From assembly GCA_965249595.1 (NCBI GenBank), contig OZ252242.1, positions 1,860,001 to 1,924,000 on the forward strand: a DNA stretch of 64,000 nucleotides, read 5' to 3'. The position numbers were made by a program, and so were the translations under genes. How positions within the stretch are numbered: position 1 is the first letter of the stretch; each line of letters starts with the position of its first letter. Shown here in pieces: positions 9,322 through 18,618 of the stretch. The notes beneath the pieces were generated by a model. It saw only the letters and a program-made list of their open reading frames with translations, had not been told where the DNA came from and searched no databases. Source of the DNA: VXNJ01 sp965249595. GTDB lineage: Bacteria > Chloroflexota > UBA11872 > VXNJ01.

Positions 9322-10485
9322 ATGAACGCCAAGCGCATCGCCATCGGAATCATCGGCACTGGATGGATGGGTTCGGTCCACTGCCGCGCCTACCGCGAGG
9401 TTTCAGAGCGGTTCCCGGATAGCGGGCTGACCGCCGAACTGGTGGCCTGCGCCGACAGCCTGCCGGGCCGGGCCGCCGAACAGGCCCAGCGCCTGGGTAT
9501 AAAGCGGTCCACCGAAGATTGGCGCGAGCTGCTGGCCGACCCTGAAATCGATGCCGTCTCCATTGCCACCCGCAACGATTCACACTACGAGATTGCCATC
9601 GCCGCACTTGAGGCCGGCAAGCACGTCTTCTGCGAAAAACCGGTTGGTCGCACCCCGGATGAGACCGCCGCAATCGCCGCCGCGGCGGCCACTGCCGGGG
9701 TGGTCACGTTTGTGGGTTTTTGCTATCGCTGGGTGCCGGTGGTCCAGTACTGTGCCGATTTGGTCGCGAGCGGTGAATTGGGCGAGATCCTCCACTTCAT
9801 TGGGCGGTTTTCGGCCCCCTACGGAGCCTCGCCGAACGGGCTGCGAACCTGGCGATTCGACTACGCTCAATCCGGCTACGGGGCGCTGGGTGACCTGATG
9901 ACCCACATAGTTGATTTGTCGATGATGCTCTGTGGGCCGATTACCGAAGTTACCTCGCAGAGCCGGACCGTATATCACCAACGCCCGGCCCCGTGGCCGG
10001 GCGCCGACCACTACATGCAGGGCAGCAGCGACGACCCGCAATTGCCGGTAACCAACGATGACGCGGTGGTTTCGCAGGCGACATTCCAATCCGGCGCCAC
10101 CGCCGTTCTCGAGGCCTCGCGGATTAACAACGTTGCCACCAACGACTTCGGATTCGAGATATTCGGCAGCCGCGGCACCGCGGCCTGGCAATTTAGGCGC
10201 CAGAACGAGTTATCCCTTTTCCTCGACAGCGGCGATCCAAAAAAAGCGGGCATCATCGATATACACGGCAGTCGACACCATGCCAATCACGCCCGCTTCG
10301 CGTCCGATTCAGGGGCCGGTCTCAACTATGACGCCCTCCAGGTCATCGGCGCCCATCATTTCCTATCGGCAATCGCCCGGGGGCATTCGTCACCGCCGGA
10401 CTTTGCATCCACCGCCCGGGTCGCCCAGGTGACCGCGGCAATGGCCAAATCCTGGGACTCCAGGCGCTGGGAATCGGTCGCCTGA
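9322..10485 (+). CDS. Gfo/Idh/MocA family oxidoreductase
   Basis: 387 residues. NAD(P)-binding GIIGTGWMGSVHCRAYR at the N terminus, CEKPVGRTPDETA in the middle, and GDLMTHIVDLSMML carrying the His-Asp pair used by the family for hydride transfer. It is longer than the inositol dehydrogenase at 5408 and clearly a different subfamily. Likely an NAD-dependent cyclitol or sugar dehydrogenase in the same catabolic set as the RraA-like protein (72 bases upstream) and iolD (about 100 bases downstream). Substrate not determinable. Confidence 0.85.
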   Translation: MNAKRIAIGIIGTGWMGSVHCRAYREVSERFPDSGLTAELVACADSLPGRAAEQAQRLGIKRSTEDWRELLADPEIDAVSIATRNDSHYEIAIAALEAGKHVFCEKPVGRTPDETAAIAAAAATAGVVTFVGFCYRWVPVVQYCADLVASGELGEILHFIGRFSAPYGASPNGLRTWRFDYAQSGYGALGDLMTHIVDLSMMLCGPITEVTSQSRTVYHQRPAPWPGADHYMQGSSDDPQLPVTNDDAVVSQATFQSGATAVLEASRINNVATNDFGFEIFGSRGTAAWQFRRQNELSLFLDSGDPKKAGIIDIHGSRHHANHARFASDSGAGLNYDALQVIGAHHFLSAIARGHSSPPDFASTARVAQVTAAMAKSWDSRRWESVA

Positions 10486-10586
10486 TTGATCTAACGCAAA
10501 GAATCCCAACAATTCCGTACCACCCAAGTTAAGCAAGCCCACTCCGGCGTTCAATGGTTTCCGCCGGCCGGCATTAAAGGCCCGCC

Positions 10587-12485
10587 ATGTACACCACCTA
10601 CCAATCCCACGCCACCGAGCGCTTGACGATGGCGCAAGCGCTCGTCAAATTTGTCAACGCCCAGCACTCCGAATTTGATGGCCAGCGCCAAAAGTTTATT
10701 CAGGGCATCTGGGGGATATTCGGGCACGGCAACGTTTCCGGCCTCTCGCAGGCCATCCTCGAGTACGGCGGTCCGAAGCTTCCCTACTACCAGCCGTTTA
10801 ACGAACAGGCCCAGGTCCACGCCGCAGCGGGATTCGCCAAGGCCAAGCGGCGCCTCGCCACCATGGCCTGCACCAGCTCGATCGGGCCTGGCGCAACCAA
10901 CATGATCACCGGTGCCGCCACCGCCACGATCGACCGCATCCCGGTGCTGCTGCTGCCCTCGGATTACTTTGCCACCCGCCACCAGGGCCAGGTTCTCCAG
11001 GACGTGGAACATCCGGTCAACAACGATTATTCGGCCACCGACTGCTTCCGTCCGGTGGTCAGATTCTTTGATCGCATCACCCGTCCCGAGCAACTGCTTT
11101 TTTCACTGCCCGAGGCGTTTAGGATCCTCACCGACCCGGCCGAAACCGGGGCCGTCTGTTTGGCGCTTACGCAGGACATCCAAAACTGGGCGTTCGACTA
11201 CCCGGTCAATTTCTTCCACGAACGAACCTGGGTAATCGACCGGCGGCCGCCCGTCAAGCGGGCAGTAGCGGCCGCCGCCGATCTGATCGCCCAGTCCAAG
11301 GCGCCGCTCATCATCGCCGGCGGCGGCGTTCGCTATTCGGGGGCCGAGAGTGAGCTGAGCCGATTTTCCAGCCGATTCGGAATTCCCATTGTCGAGACCC
11401 ATGCCGGCCGCAGCGTAATCGATCAGGACAGCGAACTCTTACTCGGTGGGGCGGGCATGCACGGCACCGCGGCCGGGGCCGAAGCGGCCGCCAACGCCGA
11501 TTTGGTGATTTGCGTTGGCACCAGGCTGGCCGATTACGTCACCGGTTCAAATTCAATCTTCCAAAACCGGGAAGTGCGATTCATTTCAATCAACGTCAAC
11601 CCTCACGACGCCATCAAACTGGGTGCCCTATCCGTGGTGGCTGACGCCAAATTGGCATTACAAGAGTTGTCCCAAGCGGCTCAGCAGCGATCTATTGAGC
11701 CAAATGCGGATTGGGTCCGAAGCGTTGCGGCAGCCCGCTCCAATTGGCGCTCCGAAATCGCCCAAATGCAGGTGCCGAATCAGTCTCGACCCTTAACGCA
11801 AACCCAGATGGTCGGCCTGCTTAACCGCCATGCCCGGCGCGGCGATATCCTCATTGCCGCCGCCGGATCGCCGGTTGGCGATATGTGCAAGCTGTGGGAC
11901 GGGACCGGCGGACGCACCGCGATGCTGGAGTTTGGAAATTCCTGCATGGGATATGAAATCCCGGCGGCGATCGGCGTACGCAAGACCAATCCGCCCGGTG
12001 AGATATTCGTCTCGCTCGGCGACGGCGGCTTCCTAATGCACCCCTCCGAACTGATCACCGCCCTGCAGGAGCGGGCCAAGATCACCGTGATCATCACCCG
12101 CAATCTCGGCTACCAATCGATCAACGCCCACCAGCGGCGCACCGTCGGCCACAGCCTGGGTAATGAATTTCGCTGGCGTGACCCCGAATCGGGGGAATTG
12201 GATAAGGGCGATTTTGTAGAGATTCCCTTCGCCCAGATCGCCGCCGGCATGGGCGCAGCATCCTGGTCGGTGACCAACGCCGACGAATTTGTCGCCGCCC
12301 TGGAGGCTGCCCGGGCCGAGGAGCGGCCCTGCTTGATCGAGGTGGAAATGGACAAGTACCACACCCCGCCGCCATCTGGCGTCTGGTGGGATGTCTACGC
12401 CGCCGAGGTCACCAACGATCCATTGGTGGCCGAGCGCTCCGCCGAGAGCCAAAAGGGCCGTTCACTGCAACGCTACTACTGGTAG
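10587..12485 (+). CDS. iolD: Trihydroxycyclohexane-1,2-dione hydrolase (IolD), ThDP-dependent
   Basis: 632 residues, the usual IolD length. The N terminus has LTMAQALVKFV and GIFGHGNVSGL; NEQAQVHAAAGFAKAK contains the catalytic Glu of ThDP enzymes; SSIGPGATNM follows; the ThDP/Mg motif is GDGGFLM ending at NLGYQSINAHQ. IolD hydrolyses the cyclic diketone of inositol breakdown to 5-deoxy-glucuronate. With iolG and the iolE-like gene it forms the core of myo-inositol catabolism. No iolB, iolC or iolJ is present in the window. Confidence 0.88.
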   Translation: MYTTYQSHATERLTMAQALVKFVNAQHSEFDGQRQKFIQGIWGIFGHGNVSGLSQAILEYGGPKLPYYQPFNEQAQVHAAAGFAKAKRRLATMACTSSIGPGATNMITGAATATIDRIPVLLLPSDYFATRHQGQVLQDVEHPVNNDYSATDCFRPVVRFFDRITRPEQLLFSLPEAFRILTDPAETGAVCLALTQDIQNWAFDYPVNFFHERTWVIDRRPPVKRAVAAAADLIAQSKAPLIIAGGGVRYSGAESELSRFSSRFGIPIVETHAGRSVIDQDSELLLGGAGMHGTAAGAEAAANADLVICVGTRLADYVTGSNSIFQNREVRFISINVNPHDAIKLGALSVVADAKLALQELSQAAQQRSIEPNADWVRSVAAARSNWRSEIAQMQVPNQSRPLTQTQMVGLLNRHARRGDILIAAAGSPVGDMCKLWDGTGGRTAMLEFGNSCMGYEIPAAIGVRKTNPPGEIFVSLGDGGFLMHPSELITALQERAKITVIITRNLGYQSINAHQRRTVGHSLGNEFRWRDPESGELDKGDFVEIPFAQIAAGMGAASWSVTNADEFVAALEAARAEERPCLIEVEMDKYHTPPPSGVWWDVYAAEVTNDPLVAERSAESQKGRSLQRYYW

Positions 12486-12495
12486 CAAACGGCTC

Positions 12496-13395
12496 TTAGC
12501 TAAATCCGTTTTCGGTTAGCCAGCGCCGCGTCCGGGTGGCGATCGGGGCGGGCACGTCGAAGCTGGCGACCGGGTAGAGATCCTGTTCAACGACGGCGTA
12601 GCCGGCAAACCCCACTTCGGCCAAGACGCGCCGGAAGTCGCGCAGGTCGAACAGGCCCTGTTCGGGTTCGCAAAAAACACCGGCTCGCACGCTGGGCTGA
12701 AAGCCCAGTCCCTGCTCTTCGCAGGCGGCGTGGACCTGCCGATTGATGTTCTTCAAATGCACATAGGGAATTCGCGCAAAGTTTCGCGCCATATAGGCGT
12801 TGGGGTCGCCCCCGCAATAGGCGTGGTGACCGGTGTCGAGCACCTGGCCCAGTTGGTCGTCGGCGGCCAGTTCAAAAAATCGATCCATCTGCTCTTCCGT
12901 GCGCACATGGGTTTCGGCGTGCGGGTGGAAGTAGGTTTTTAGGTCAAAGCGCTCACGCAGTGCGGCGGCAATTTCAACCACCCGCTCTACTAGCAGCAGG
13001 AACCGGGCATCGTCGAGGTCGGTTTCATCGATGAGCCGGTCGGTGGCCTTGTCGCGGTAGAGGCCCTCAATGAGAATGATCGCCTCGGCGCCCACTCCTG
13101 AAAGCAGCTCGGCCAATTGGAAGCATTCCTCGCGGATTGAGGCCAATTCATCATCGAACAGGTAATGGCGCATCACCCGCCCGCCGCACATTGACAGGTT
13201 GTGGCTGGCCAGCAGCTCGGCCAGTCGCGAGCGATCGGTGGGCAGGTAGCCGTAACCGCCCGACTCAATCCAGCGATAGCCGGCCGCCGAGACCTCCGCT
13301 AAGAACCGATCCCAAGGCGGCTGGAGCGGATCTTCGGCGAACGAAACGCCCCAGGAGGTGGGCGAGCTGGCTATCTTGACCGGCAGGGAATTCAC
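12496..13395 (-). CDS. IolE-like TIM-barrel isomerase/dehydratase
   Basis: 299 residues from the GTG at 13395. That start follows the stop of the upstream PhyH gene by one base and has GGAAGAGG six bases upstream; a longer in-frame extension would overlap PhyH and is not supported. The protein starts with TSWGVSFAED, typical of inosose dehydratase IolE, and has xylose isomerase-like barrel motifs such as YFHPHAETHV, LDTGHHAYCGGD and VVEQD that supply metal ligands. The likely role is dehydration of 2-keto-inositol to the diketone used by IolD, which lies convergently only 10 bases away. A related sugar isomerase is the alternative. Confidence 0.78.
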   Translation of the reverse strand: MNSLPVKIASSPTSWGVSFAEDPLQPPWDRFLAEVSAAGYRWIESGGYGYLPTDRSRLAELLASHNLSMCGGRVMRHYLFDDELASIREECFQLAELLSGVGAEAIILIEGLYRDKATDRLIDETDLDDARFLLLVERVVEIAAALRERFDLKTYFHPHAETHVRTEEQMDRFFELAADDQLGQVLDTGHHAYCGGDPNAYMARNFARIPYVHLKNINRQVHAACEEQGLGFQPSVRAGVFCEPEQGLFDLRDFRRVLAEVGFAGYAVVEQDLYPVASFDVPAPIATRTRRWLTENGFS

Positions 13396-13396
13396 G

Positions 13397-14020
13397 TTAG
13401 GCCTCTTCCAAATCGAGGTTGAACATCCGCCGGCGCCGGCCGCCGCCGAGCGCCGCATGGATTATGCGGCGGTCGATGATGACCAAATCGCCGGGTTCAG
13501 AGTTGAGCGCAATATGGCTGTGCCGAGCAAGCGGCGAACTGCCAAACCAATGCGGGAGCGGCAGGATCGGCTGGCTGAGCTCGGGTCGAATCGGCTGGAG
13601 GATCTTCCAACGCTGCGACCCGGGCACGACGAGGAGGCAGCCGCGTCCGCGTCCGACCGGATCGAGATAGCAATTGATCCGCACGCGAGCCCCTTCGCGA
13701 CCGACGCCGTCAACGTGCCAGGGCGTATCGCCGGCATGCAGATTGCCGTTCGACCCCGACTGACGGAGCACTTCACCATCGATTAATTCAGCCTGCAGAT
13801 GATTGATCAATCTGTGCGATCGGAATCCATCGAGGCGCGGATCGAGGTCTAAAAAGCCGCCAACCACCTGCCGCGCATGCGTTTTATGGCGCTCGCGCGA
13901 CGACCAGGCCGCTTCAAAGGCCGCTTCCAATTCGGCATATTCATCCCTAAGGGCCCCTTTGAGCACCAACGCCCCACAGGTGTGGAAGAGTTGGCGTTGC
14001 TGGGCAGTGAGCATCACCAT
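13397..14020 (-). CDS. Phytanoyl-CoA dioxygenase (PhyH) family protein
   Basis: 207 residues from the ATG at 14020, chosen because GGAAGGA lies five bases upstream and because the longer ORF would run into tRNA-Arg. The Fe(II)/2-oxoglutarate oxygenase facial triad is visible: WHVDG (His-x-Asp) and the distal His in RRIIHAALGG, with Arg nearby for 2-oxoglutarate. PhyH proteins hydroxylate small molecules; the substrate here is unknown. It is coupled (one-base gap) to the iolE-like gene, suggesting that it prepares or removes a group on a cyclitol-like substrate. Confidence 0.78.
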   Translation of the reverse strand: MVMLTAQQRQLFHTCGALVLKGALRDEYAELEAAFEAAWSSRERHKTHARQVVGGFLDLDPRLDGFRSHRLINHLQAELIDGEVLRQSGSNGNLHAGDTPWHVDGVGREGARVRINCYLDPVGRGRGCLLVVPGSQRWKILQPIRPELSQPILPLPHWFGSSPLARHSHIALNSEPGDLVIIDRRIIHAALGGGRRRRMFNLDLEEA

Positions 14021-14054
14021 CGCAATCCTTCCCGGTTGATCTAGCTTTCGACGG

Positions 14055-14127
14055 TGCCCCCGGTGCGATTCGAACACACGGCCCGCTGCTTAGAAGGCAG
14101 CTGCTCTATCCCCTGAGCTACGGGGGC
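14055..14127 (-). tRNA. tRNA-Arg (anticodon TCT)
   Basis: A 73-base cloverleaf on the minus strand: 7-bp acceptor GCCCCCG/CGGGGGC, D arm GCTCAGGGGATAGAGC, anticodon stem GCTGC/GCAGC with loop CTTCTAA, T arm GTGTG TTCGAAT CGCAC, discriminator A. CCA is not encoded. The anticodon TCT reads AGA/AGG. Confidence 0.96.
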
Positions 14128-14151
14128 TCGATTGGCACGGCAATGAAATTC

Positions 14152-14169
14152 AACCCGGCCGGCCGGGTT
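14152..14169. repeat. 18-bp perfect palindrome upstream of the sdh operon
   Basis: AACCCGGCC followed directly by its reverse complement GGCCGGGTT, between tRNA-Arg and the succinate dehydrogenase operon. It could be a regulator operator or a hairpin. No T-run follows on either strand, so it is not a convincing terminator. Confidence 0.4.
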
Positions 14170-14256
14170 ATTTCAGCATTTAATTGACAGTGCACAAACT
14201 ATCCTAGTTGGGTACTTGCGAATAGCGCCTGCCAGGGCGAGAGACAGCAACCTGCA

Positions 14257-15039
14257 ATGGCCACAATTCCAGCCGCCGGTGACCGACTGGGCAAGACCCT
14301 GCGGGTCGATCGCTGGTGGATAGAACCGGTCCGATTCGGCCTGGTTTTTGGAGCATTTGTCGTCTATGCGAGCTGGGCCCTGCTACAGGGCGCCAACAAC
14401 GATAACCACATCGCCGAACCATACCTTTCGCCCCTTTATTCGCCGCATTTTGCCGGCTTGATTTGGCCTGACTGGTGGCCCCAGTTCCTGCGCACCCCGG
14501 CTCTACTGATACTCTGGGCGCCGCTGTCCTTCCGCATTACCTGCTACTACTACCGGCGCTCATACTACCGCTCGTACTTCCTCTCCCCGCCGGCCTGCGC
14601 GGTGGGTCGTCTAAACCTGCCTTACGCCGGTGAGCGGCGGCTGTTGGTATTGCAAAACCTGCATCGCTATACGCTCATTTTTGCCCTCGCCCTGGTGGTG
14701 ATCCTCAGCTACGACGCGGTTGTCGCCTTCTTCTTTGCCGAAGGCTTCGGCGTCGGCTTGGGCACCCTGATATTGCTCGCCAATGCGGTGGGGATTGCCG
14801 GATACACGTTCGGCTGCCATTCGTTGCGGCACCTAGTAGGCGGCCGCATTGACTGTTTCTCCTGCTCGCTCGTTAGCCGTAGCCGCGGCCGCGCCTGGCG
14901 TTTTCTCACCCGATTTAACGAGCGGCACGGACAGTGGGCCTGGTACTCGCTGGTATGGGTCGCCCTAGCTGATGCCTACGTGCGATTGGTGGCCACCGGG
15001 ACAATCACCGACCCGCGCTGGATCATCATCCCGGCATGA
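14257..15039 (+). CDS. Succinate dehydrogenase membrane-anchor subunit
   Basis: 260 residues with about five hydrophobic segments, near residues 27-44, 75-95, 133-157, 160-182 and 228-248. It resembles the single large membrane subunit of the Sdh found in actinobacteria and Chloroflexota rather than the small SdhC/SdhD pair. His residues (for example in NLHRYT, FGCHSLRH and ERHGQW) are candidate haem ligands. It overlaps sdhA by four bases (ATGA), so translation is coupled. The subunit should dock SdhAB to the membrane and pass electrons to quinone. Confidence 0.82.
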   Translation: MATIPAAGDRLGKTLRVDRWWIEPVRFGLVFGAFVVYASWALLQGANNDNHIAEPYLSPLYSPHFAGLIWPDWWPQFLRTPALLILWAPLSFRITCYYYRRSYYRSYFLSPPACAVGRLNLPYAGERRLLVLQNLHRYTLIFALALVVILSYDAVVAFFFAEGFGVGLGTLILLANAVGIAGYTFGCHSLRHLVGGRIDCFSCSLVSRSRGRAWRFLTRFNERHGQWAWYSLVWVALADAYVRLVATGTITDPRWIIIPA

Positions 15040-16838
15040 GCGTCAATCCCGAACGACTCGCCTACGACGTGTTGGTCATAGGCGCCGGCGGCGCCGGCCT
15101 GCGGGCCGCGCTCGCCGCCAGTTCGCTCGGCGCCAAGGTCGGGGTCGTTTGCAAGTCGCTGCTTGGCAAAGCCCACACCGTTATGGCCGAGGGTGGGATG
15201 GCCGCAGCGCTGCGCAACACCGACCCGCGTGACTCCTGGGAGGTCCACTTTCGCGACACCATGCGCGGCGGGAAACTGCTAAACCAATGGCGCATGGCCC
15301 AGATCCATGCCCTGGAGGCTCCCGACCGGGTCCGCGAACTGGAGGCCTGGGGGGCCGTGTTCGACCGCACTGATGACGGCCTGATCCTGCAGCGAAACTT
15401 CGGCGGCCATCGCTATCCCCGGCTGGCTCACGTCGGCGACCGCACCGGGCTGGAGATGATCCGCACGCTGCAAGATCACGGAATCCACCAGGGTCTCTCC
15501 GTTCATATGGAGGTCACCGTCACCAGCCTGCTAATTGACGATGGCCGGGTAGTGGGCGCCTTTGCTTACCAGCGCTCGGACGGAAAGCTTTTGGCCATCG
15601 CCGCCAAATCGGTAATCATCGCCACCGGCGGAGCCTGCCGGGCCTGGGCCATCAACACCAATTCCTGGGAGGGCACCGGCGACGGGCATGCCCTGGCTTG
15701 GCGCGCCGGAGCGGACCTGATCGATATGGAATTCGTCCAGTTCCACCCGACCGGAATGGTTTGGCCGCCCTCGGTGCGCGGCATATTGGTCACCGAGGCG
15801 GTCCGCGGCGAAGGTGGAGTGCTGCGTAATCGGTCCGGTGAGCGTTTCATGTTCGACAACGTGCCGGCGATGTTTGAAGGCGAATTCGCCGAAGACGAAA
15901 ACGAGGCCCGCCGCTGGCTGGGCGGTGACAAATCAGCCCGTCGCCCACCCGAATTGCTCACCCGCGACGAGGTGGCAAGGGCGATATTGCGGCAGGTTGG
16001 AAACGAGGAGGGGTCACCGCACGGCGGTGTGTTTCTCGACATCGCCTCACAGCGGTCGGCAAGCGACATCCGCTCGCGCCTGCCCTCGATGTACCACCAG
16101 TTTTCCGAATTGGCGCAGGTCGATATCACTCGCACACCAATGGAAGTCGGGCCCACCGCGCACTACATCATGGGCGGGATCCGCATCGATCCGGAAACCC
16201 AGCAATCAACAATGGCGGGATTGTTCGCTGCCGGCGAGGCCGCCGGTGGAATGCACGGCGCCAATCGACTGGGCGGCAATTCGTTGACCGACCTCTTGGT
16301 ATTCGGTAAACGGGCCGGGCAGTTTGCCGCCGAGGCGGCCCTGGCCGCAGGCGAAATGCCGTCACTTTCAGAATCAATCATCGACGCCGCGACGACCGAT
16401 GCGATGTCACCGTTTTCGCGCCCCAAAGATGAAAACCCATTCCAATTGCTCTCATCGCTACAGGAGATGATGGATCAAAAAGTGGGCATCATCCGCCGGG
16501 CCAGCGATCTGCAGTCAGCGCTCGGCGATCTTGACCAATACGCCGCGCGCGCCCAGCGCGCCGGGGTTGCGTCAGGCGGTTACTTTAACGTCGGCTGGCA
16601 CCAAGTCCTCGATCTTGAAAGCGTATTCACGGTGGCCAGGGCCTCGGCCATGGCCGGACTGATGCGCGAAGAGAGCCGGGGCGCCCATACCCGTGATGAT
16701 CATCCGGCCGCTGAATCGGCCTGGGGCGACCGTTCAGTGATCGTCTCGCGCGCCGACGACGGTTCAATGTCTGTGCGCACCGAACAACTGGAAAAACCAC
16801 CGGCCGACTTACAAGCCATCATCGACAGGGATAGTTAG
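15036..16838 (+). CDS. sdhA: Succinate dehydrogenase/fumarate reductase flavoprotein subunit
   Basis: 600 residues. FAD-binding VIGAGGAGLRAAL is at the N terminus; KAHTVMAEGG holds the His that binds FAD covalently; QFHPTG and VRGEGG carry the substrate His and catalytic Arg; TAHYIMGG and HGANRLGGNSL complete the dicarboxylate site. All catalytic residues are therefore present, in contrast to the second copy at 19329-20891. It oxidises succinate to fumarate. The start ATG overlaps the membrane anchor gene and the iron-sulfur gene begins two bases after its stop. Confidence 0.95.
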   Translation: MSVNPERLAYDVLVIGAGGAGLRAALAASSLGAKVGVVCKSLLGKAHTVMAEGGMAAALRNTDPRDSWEVHFRDTMRGGKLLNQWRMAQIHALEAPDRVRELEAWGAVFDRTDDGLILQRNFGGHRYPRLAHVGDRTGLEMIRTLQDHGIHQGLSVHMEVTVTSLLIDDGRVVGAFAYQRSDGKLLAIAAKSVIIATGGACRAWAINTNSWEGTGDGHALAWRAGADLIDMEFVQFHPTGMVWPPSVRGILVTEAVRGEGGVLRNRSGERFMFDNVPAMFEGEFAEDENEARRWLGGDKSARRPPELLTRDEVARAILRQVGNEEGSPHGGVFLDIASQRSASDIRSRLPSMYHQFSELAQVDITRTPMEVGPTAHYIMGGIRIDPETQQSTMAGLFAAGEAAGGMHGANRLGGNSLTDLLVFGKRAGQFAAEAALAAGEMPSLSESIIDAATTDAMSPFSRPKDENPFQLLSSLQEMMDQKVGIIRRASDLQSALGDLDQYAARAQRAGVASGGYFNVGWHQVLDLESVFTVARASAMAGLMREESRGAHTRDDHPAAESAWGDRSVIVSRADDGSMSVRTEQLEKPPADLQAIIDRDS

Positions 16839-16840
16839 CC

Positions 16841-17599
16841 ATGGGCAACAACGCAACTTTGCGGGTCCAGCGGGGAACCGCCCAAAACACCCACTTTGCC
16901 GAATACGAAGTGCCCCTCGCCGAAGGCACGGTTGTGCTTGACGCACTGCACTGGGTTCAGCAGAACGCCGATCCTTCATTGGCCTGCCGTTGGAACTGCA
17001 AAGCCGGAAAATGCGGATCATGCTCGATGGAAATCAACGGCAAGCCGGCCCTGGCTTGCATGACCGGATTCCATGACATCGACACGGAGAAACCGGTCAA
17101 TATCAGCCCGCTCAAGGCTTTTCCGGTCATTTCCGACTTGGTCAGCGATGTCAGCTGGAATTATTCCGCCAAGCAATCGATTCGCAAGTTTTCACCGCGC
17201 GCTCAGACCCCCGATGAGCACATGGCCGGCGGCTGGAAAATGGCCCAGCAAGATATCGATCGCGTACAAGAATTTCGAAAGTGCATCGAGTGCTTCCTCT
17301 GCCAGGACGTGTGTCACGTCCTGCGCTCCAGCGCCCTCCATGAGCAGTTTGTCGGCCCGCGCCTGCTGGTCTATGCGGCCGCCCTGGAGATGCACCCGCT
17401 CGACGAATTGGACCGGCGCGAGGAGTTGCGGGAGGCCCACGGAGTGGGGTTTTGCAACATCACCAAGTGCTGCACCGAAGTTTGCCCGGAGGGAATCAAG
17501 ATCACCGACAACGCCATCATTCCGCTCAAAGAGCGGGTGGCTGATGATGCCTATGACCCCTTGGCGAAGTTGTACAACAAGATTTTTGGTCGAATCTAG
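16841..17599 (+). CDS. sdhB: Succinate dehydrogenase iron-sulfur subunit
   Basis: 252 residues. The plant-type [2Fe-2S] ligands are intact (CKAGKCGSC and the later LAC), as are the first 4Fe/3Fe motif CIECFLCQDVC and the second CNITKCCTEVCPEG. It carries electrons from the FAD of SdhA to the membrane anchor. It is the last gene of the three-gene operon and ends 34 bases from the convergent mdh stop. It serves as the reference for judging the degenerate paralogue at 18619. Confidence 0.95.
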   Translation: MGNNATLRVQRGTAQNTHFAEYEVPLAEGTVVLDALHWVQQNADPSLACRWNCKAGKCGSCSMEINGKPALACMTGFHDIDTEKPVNISPLKAFPVISDLVSDVSWNYSAKQSIRKFSPRAQTPDEHMAGGWKMAQQDIDRVQEFRKCIECFLCQDVCHVLRSSALHEQFVGPRLLVYAAALEMHPLDELDRREELREAHGVGFCNITKCCTEVCPEGIKITDNAIIPLKERVADDAYDPLAKLYNKIFGRI

Positions 17600-17633
17600 C
17601 GCGGTTCCCGCACAATCAGGAGAACTTCGGGCG

Positions 17634-18560
17634 TTAGATTCCCATCACATCGACTAGTTCGCGAACCGAAGCCGCCGAGCGCCGCAATCCGTCCAACTCT
17701 TCGTCGGTCAGCTGGAAGTCCATCACCGCTTCAGCGCCGCCGGCTCCCAGTTTTACGAGGACTCCGACGACAGTGTCGTTGATGCCAAATTCGCCCTCAA
17801 GCAGCACGGCGCAGGGGTAAAGACGATTTTGGTCTAACAAGATCGAATCGACCATCATGGCGCAGGCCTCGCCGGGGGCCTCATATGCCCCGCCGATCTT
17901 CATATGCTCGACAATCTCGCCGCCGCCATTGCGGGTCCTATCAACGATGGCCGTCAACCGCTCGGCCGATATCAGCGATCGCACCGGCATGCCGGCCACG
18001 GTGGTGTAGCTGGGGACCGGCACCATCGTGTCGCCGTGACCACCGAGCACAAACCCGGTTATGTCAGTAGGGGAAACACCAAGTTCCCAGGCCAAAAAGG
18101 TGCGGTAACGGGAAGAATCCAGGATGCCGCCCTGGCCGATGACCCGTTCCTTGGGCAGACCGGAGACCCGCAACGCCAGTTGGGTCATGGCGTCCATCGG
18201 ATTGGAGAGGATGATCAATATCGTCTCCGGCGATCGTGTCACCAGTTCGCGCGTGACCTGCTCAACGATCGCCTTGTTGGCCAGCAACAGATCGTCGCGG
18301 CTCATGCCCGGCTTGCGCGGAAATCCCGAGGTAATGACACAAACCTGTGAACCGGCGGTCTCGTCGTAGGAGTTGGTGCCAAGGATGTTGGGAGGATACC
18401 CGCACAGTGATCCGGCGTGATTGAGATCTAGCGCCTTACCCTGCGCCAGACCCTCCACGATGTCGATCAAAACGACGTCGGCATATCCACGCTCGGCCAC
18501 CCTGCGGGCGGTCGAGCCGCCGGTGGCGCCGGCGCCAACAACTGTTACTTTAGGTCGCAT
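17634..18560 (-). CDS. mdh: Malate dehydrogenase (LDH-like type)
   Basis: 308 residues. NAD-binding VTVVGAGATGGSTA, with Asp at the end of beta-2 (VVLIDIV) indicating NAD preference. ITSGFPRKPGMSRDDLL carries the substrate Arg residues and the arginine following methionine expected for malate; the catalytic His is in GGHGDTMVP. It converts malate and oxaloacetate in the TCA cycle. It is the last gene of a minus-strand run sucC-sucD-sdhA-like-sdhB-like-mdh, with a 58-base gap upstream. Confidence 0.95.
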   Translation of the reverse strand: MRPKVTVVGAGATGGSTARRVAERGYADVVLIDIVEGLAQGKALDLNHAGSLCGYPPNILGTNSYDETAGSQVCVITSGFPRKPGMSRDDLLLANKAIVEQVTRELVTRSPETILIILSNPMDAMTQLALRVSGLPKERVIGQGGILDSSRYRTFLAWELGVSPTDITGFVLGGHGDTMVPVPSYTTVAGMPVRSLISAERLTAIVDRTRNGGGEIVEHMKIGGAYEAPGEACAMMVDSILLDQNRLYPCAVLLEGEFGINDTVVGVLVKLGAGGAEAVMDFQLTDEELDGLRRSAASVRELVDVMGI

Positions 18561-18618
18561 TCACATATCCGGTTCTGGGGCAATTGCGCTAGTGCCCCGG
18601 CTGAAAAAACTGTCTTCA

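Noticed and set aside
13397..14077. 226-residue version of the PhyH protein
   Set aside because: Its start lies inside tRNA-Arg; the ATG at 14020 has a good ribosome-binding site.
14184..14210. TTGACA at 14184 as a sigma-70 promoter of the sdh operon
   Set aside because: No convincing -10 box at 16-18 bases spacing.
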